Source: Sporolactobacillus nakayamae (lineage in GTDB: Bacteria > Bacillota > Bacilli > Bacillales > Sporolactobacillaceae). Taken from it: a stretch of 64,000 nucleotides of DNA. Each line of letters begins with the position of its first letter. The stretch's first letter is position 1. Position numbers and translations under genes: made by a program. Location of the stretch: assembly GCF_900113325.1 (NCBI RefSeq), contig NZ_FOOY01000020.1, positions 1 to 64,000 of the forward strand, read 5' to 3'. The notes below the pieces were generated by a model that was not told the DNA's origin, did not search any database, and worked only from the letters and a program-made list of their open reading frames with translations. Positions 60,813 through 64,000 of the stretch are shown here, one piece after another.

Positions 60813-62723
60813 CTAACTGTTGATCAAGTCCAACAGGTCTTCCGTGTCTTGAAGACCTACAATCATTTGGACTCTTGTCTTGTTTTCAACTAGGCGATAT
60901 ATATCTAACACCAAATCATGGTAAATCGTGATTGACTTATTGGGTACACAAATCAAGATCACCACAAACACATTTGTGCTGTTCCATTTGACAGGCCTGT
61001 TGAGAATCAAAAAGGCAACCGAAAGACGATTAACCGTTTCTGGAGCTGCATGAGGCAAGGCAACACCACTTTCGATTTCGGTAGGTCCAAGCCGTTCTCT
61101 TCGAAGTAGTGATTTACCGAACTCATGGGTAACTCCACCATTATTCTCCAAGACCTTAATCAGGAACTGTAAGGCTTCTTTTCGGTCTTTGACGGAGTCT
61201 TTCCAGAAGATCAACTTTGAATCCCCTAATTTACTGAGTACAGGATAATGTTGTTCCTCATTACTTGACTGCGGCCGAATCAAGTAGGATGCGTAAGCTT
61301 TGAGTAACTTTTCCTGATCATTTGCATCAAATAGTGGGGAGATCCTAATAAAAGGCACTTTAGAAACAAGCCCTGGAATATTGACACCAACGATCAAACC
61401 AACATCTGATAAATCAATTGACTTAAAAGTTGTGAGATTCGTCCTCAAAAACAGGGTACCATCCGGCAAGAGATGCTTGATCTGACCCATAACATAATCA
61501 CGTAGTTGACCATGCTGATTGAAAATGACCAACACACGACGAATTGGAATCGACTGATTAATCGCAACGTGAAAGTAAATAGTAATAAACGATACTTCAT
61601 CATCACTTAGTGTTATCTGGTAACGTTCTTCAAGAAACGAGATTGCGTACCAAGTCATTCCAAACAAGGCAGGATACTGTGTTTTAATGTCTTTAAACAG
61701 CGGATTCTTAACCAACAAACCTTGCTTAAGGCGAAGAATCATTGCTGGAATGTGGTACATGAGTTGTTTCTCAAGGCGTACTTTGTTTAAAAATGGCATT
61801 CCTTGAACATCTTCCATACGCGCAATTAATTCATCGATGATCGGTTGGTAGTTCTGGTCTGCCGGAGCGGAGTCGTTACTCATCCGGTAAGCTGAGAGAT
61901 TTCGTGCGAGCCATTCTTTGTCAGCGATAGTGAATTGAAGACGCAGTGCTTGACTGATTTGGTTCAAGATCGTTTCAGCTGCTTTTGCAGAGCCCGTAAG
62001 AGTAGACTTTAACTGATCAGTAAAATGGAAGCCAAAACATGCACGTTGCGTTTGAACTAGCGAAATCACCTGAAGAGCAAATTTGTAATAGCTTGGTAGT
62101 TCAACATACCACGGTTTGTCTGGATCAAATATTGTTAAGACACTTTGTACAACCTTTTTGGGGAAGAACAGTGAAAAATATGTGACCTCCCCAGCTTTTC
62201 TCGATTCAGAAGCATCTACAATGAAAGTTGCTGCGGCAGTTTGGATGTTTTCTTCTTCTCCAATCGCAATCAACTCAGAACCGTTAGAACAGATCTGCAA
62301 AGATGACGTTTCAATTGTGCTATTAATCCGATCAACGTCATTCAGAATGGAGGTTTTGCTAATCCACCAACGTTCAGACAGTTCCTTTAGCGTCAGCTGT
62401 TTGCCCTCTAAAATAATCTCTTTGGCCAGTGCAATACGCCGTTGCCTTGGGCTAAACTCTTCTACCTGTGTTTTGCGCTCACTAGCATCCATAAATTTCC
62501 GAATTATACGTTCACGTTCTAAGATTGTTCCTTGAATTCGTAAACCCAACCCCCTTTTCACATCTAACTTGAGAGATGTGCTCTTTAATGTATTGAGGAG
62601 CGTATCAGCATCTTTGTATATCGTTTTGGTTGATACGTGGAAACTATCCGCAAGATCTTTTGCGGGAATGAATATTCCAGATGAACTTAAATTGATTAGC
62701 AAGTCGACTTGTCTTTTGTTCAT
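60813..62723 (-). CDS. PRD-containing PTS-controlled regulator
   Basis: The 636-residue regulator has an N-terminal HTH (IPAKDLADSFHVSTKTIYKD), a second HTH (LTLKELSERWWISKTSILND), two PRD domains (about 185-400), an EIIB-like region (about 405-490) and a C-terminal EIIA domain with SGVALPHAAPETVN. It is the first gene of its operon and reads the phosphorylation state of the PTS. The EIIB-like region lacks the usual Cys P-loop (LVIFNQHGQL instead), so that site cannot be phosphorylated in the standard way. A GAGGAGGG ribosome site fixes the start. Confidence 0.92.
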   Translation of the reverse strand: MNKRQVDLLINLSSSGIFIPAKDLADSFHVSTKTIYKDADTLLNTLKSTSLKLDVKRGLGLRIQGTILERERIIRKFMDASERKTQVEEFSPRQRRIALAKEIILEGKQLTLKELSERWWISKTSILNDVDRINSTIETSSLQICSNGSELIAIGEEENIQTAAATFIVDASESRKAGEVTYFSLFFPKKVVQSVLTIFDPDKPWYVELPSYYKFALQVISLVQTQRACFGFHFTDQLKSTLTGSAKAAETILNQISQALRLQFTIADKEWLARNLSAYRMSNDSAPADQNYQPIIDELIARMEDVQGMPFLNKVRLEKQLMYHIPAMILRLKQGLLVKNPLFKDIKTQYPALFGMTWYAISFLEERYQITLSDDEVSFITIYFHVAINQSIPIRRVLVIFNQHGQLRDYVMGQIKHLLPDGTLFLRTNLTTFKSIDLSDVGLIVGVNIPGLVSKVPFIRISPLFDANDQEKLLKAYASYLIRPQSSNEEQHYPVLSKLGDSKLIFWKDSVKDRKEALQFLIKVLENNGGVTHEFGKSLLRRERLGPTEIESGVALPHAAPETVNRLSVAFLILNRPVKWNSTNVFVVILICVPNKSITIYHDLVLDIYRLVENKTRVQMIVGLQDTEDLLDLINS

Positions 62724-62898
62724 GAACTACCCTCCTCATATAGAAATGTACCACTAGAGGAACATGTATGCGATTACATTTAAAGCCATTAACTTGTGGA
62801 ACTTTTAACTATTGCCGGATTTTCAGGCTTTACACTGAAATCAATTTGAAACTTTATCGTAATTGTTATCGATGCTTGACGGTTACACTTATCCCGCT

Positions 62899-63777
62899 GT
62901 AAGCGTCAAATGGCCCACAACTTTGACTAGGTGTGGGCATGATTTATGATTGGGAAGATAATTTGCAGTAGTCTGGAAGACTTGAGGACCAGGGGAGTAG
63001 CTCATCAAGCGTCTCATTGGTCTGGTCTTCAAGATTGGGCAACTGTTCAAATAAATAGCTGAGGTATTGAAACGGAATCAAACCATTTTCTTTGGCTGTT
63101 TCGATGAGACTGTAAATGGTGCTGCTGGCTACAGCGCCTCTTGGCGTATTGCTAAATAGCCAGTTTTTTCGTCCCATCACAAAAGGCTTGATCGAACGCT
63201 CAGCTCGATTGTTATCCAGCTCCAAACGGCCATCTTGTAAAAAGGCAACGAGCTTATCCCATTGTGTCCGGCAATAATGAATGGCTCGACCTAAAGCACT
63301 TTTAGGAAGAACTCGAGGAGCCTGCTTTTTCAGCCATGCTGAAAAAGCCTCAACGATAGGCTCGCTCAGCTTGAGACGTGTTTGGTAACGTTCTTTATCG
63401 GAAGCATCAGACTTTTTGAGGTCTTGTTCAATTTTAAATAATCGATTACAGTACGCAAGCCCTTCTTTAGCGAGGACAGCCGAATCTTTAGCTGAATCCG
63501 GCAAGGCTTTTAGGGCCTCACTGAATTTTCTTCGCGCATGCGCCCAGCATCCGACCAAGGTGACGTTTTTAAGCGCATGATAACCGGCGTAGCCATCCAC
63601 GTGGAGATAACCTTTAAATTCAGCCAAGAACCGAACGGGATGTTTACTCGCTCGCGTCGTTTGATAATCATACAAAACGATGGGCGGACCCTGGGTTCCG
63701 GTTCGATAGAGCCATAGATAGGACGTCGAGGTCGCTGAACGTCCGGGTTCTTTCAAAACCTGCAACGTGGTTTCATC
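62899..63777 (-). mobile_element. IS66-family element, 3' part with one terminal repeat
   Basis: The segment has one outer end (GTAAGCGTCAAATGG...) and the catalytic C-terminal part of the transposase. It breaks off at 63777 just before the first catalytic aspartate's upstream region; the accessory tnpA/tnpB genes and the other end are missing. Confidence 0.85.
62944..63777 (-). pseudogene. IS66 transposase (TnpC), 5'-truncated
   Basis: About 277 codons of the roughly 520 of a full transposase remain, beginning DETTLQVLKEPGR. The DDE residues are visible in DETT, LHVDGYAGYHAL and LDNNRAERSIKPFVMGRKN, and the C-terminal IS66 domain follows (IYSLIETAKENGLIPFQYL). A stop codon lies right before the break, so no full start exists. 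The C-terminal half alone should be inactive. Confidence 0.88.
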
Positions 63778-63803
63778 TTATGTAGAGTGATATATTATGT
63801 AAA

Positions 63804-63856
63804 GTTGAGGGTTACCATGCCGCGCGGACACGAGGTATAAGGCGTAACCACTCAAC
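63804..63856. repeat. Long imperfect hairpin next to the IS66 fragment
   Basis: GTTGAGGGTTAC and GTAACCACTCAAC pair with one bulged base around a 28-base loop whose ends (GCC/GGC) can extend the stem. No T-run follows, so it is not a standard terminator. It lies 9 bases from the end of the partial gene. Confidence 0.55.
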
Positions 63857-63864
63857 ATAATTAT

Positions 63865-64000
63865 TTAGATATTTTCCCGAAGCCAGTCAATTAATGCTTC
63901 TTTTTCACCATCACTGTATTCTTCTACAGTCTCGGTAATTAGAGTACCAGCCTGCTCAATATATTTTCTCTTCAGTTCAGGACTACATCTTGCATAAATT
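63865..64000 (-). CDS. Partial gene at the right edge, C-terminal 44 residues
   Basis: Reading the minus strand from the right edge gives a frame of about 44 codons ending in EEYSDGEKEALIDWLRENI and a TAA at 63865. The composition is that of a real acidic helical C-terminus. The family cannot be told from this fragment, and the start lies outside the window. Confidence 0.55.
   Translation of the reverse strand, partial: IYARCSPELKRKYIEQAGTLITETVEEYSDGEKEALIDWLRENI

Noticed and set aside
25757-63777. A composite transposon bounded by the two IS66 ends
   Set aside because: The 38 kb between contains unrelated housekeeping-like operons, and the left end is only a short remnant.

Overview
The window looks like a chromosomal segment of a spore-forming, fermentative Firmicute, most likely Sporolactobacillaceae or a close Bacillales relative. 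This is an inference from moderate GC, strong Shine-Dalgarno sites, ECF-type vitamin transport, PRD/PTS regulators, an LPxTG surface protein and a type VII secretion (LXG) effector. No rRNA, tRNA or CRISPR array was recognised.

Left part (0-10 kb), a vitamin B12 block. The 5' end of a group II intron sits directly behind the terminator of a minimal ethanolamine operon (eutA-eutB-eutC-cobalamin adenosyltransferase, minus strand). A permease is transcribed divergently. No microcompartment genes are present. Next comes a three-gene minus-strand operon under a cobalamin riboswitch: a membrane-anchored alpha/alpha-toroid protein, a membrane-anchored DUF4430 protein and an ECF transporter S component. 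The first two resemble the two halves of animal intrinsic factor/transcobalamin, so the operon is probably a B12 capture and uptake device feeding the B12-dependent lyase.

10-16 kb: a DeoR-type regulator, then an ABC importer operon with an alkaline-phosphatase-superfamily hydrolase and a PHP phosphoesterase, probably for a phosphorylated or phosphonate compound. 16-21 kb is an accessory island: an IS3 remnant, a DUF4062 two-gene unit, an AbrB-type antitoxin with a Doc toxin, and an HNH-like gene behind a 38-bp perfect palindrome.

21-33 kb: a PRD regulator with an ascorbate-type PTS and a SIS protein. Then follows a four-carbon-acid-sugar operon (aldolase/decarboxylase, Zn dehydrogenase, MFS transporter, DUF1537 kinase) with a -24/-12 promoter, facing a PrpR-like sigma-54 activator. 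At 33-38 kb is a 1.7k-residue LPxTG surface protein with phosphodiester-glycosidase and calcineurin-like phosphatase domains.

38-56 kb is a repeat-rich plastic region. It holds three full and four broken copies of a small sigma-70-type factor gene, most followed by the same hairpin. It also has two copies each of a MurG-like glycosyltransferase and of a ~100-residue unknown protein, a GNAT toxin-antitoxin pair, an RloA/RloB pair with rloB split by an in-frame TGA, and one intact LXG toxin/membrane protein/DUF4176 module. Decayed DUF4176 copies lie at 43.2 kb and, with a decayed sigma gene and the hairpin, at 25.9-26.2 kb. This suggests a repeatedly duplicated sigma-factor/T7SS-effector cassette.

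56-64 kb: a galactitol-type PTS operon with a PRD regulator, a YjbQ protein, two SIS isomerases and a ribulose-phosphate-3-epimerase-like enzyme, then a 5'-truncated IS66 transposase and a partial gene at the edge.
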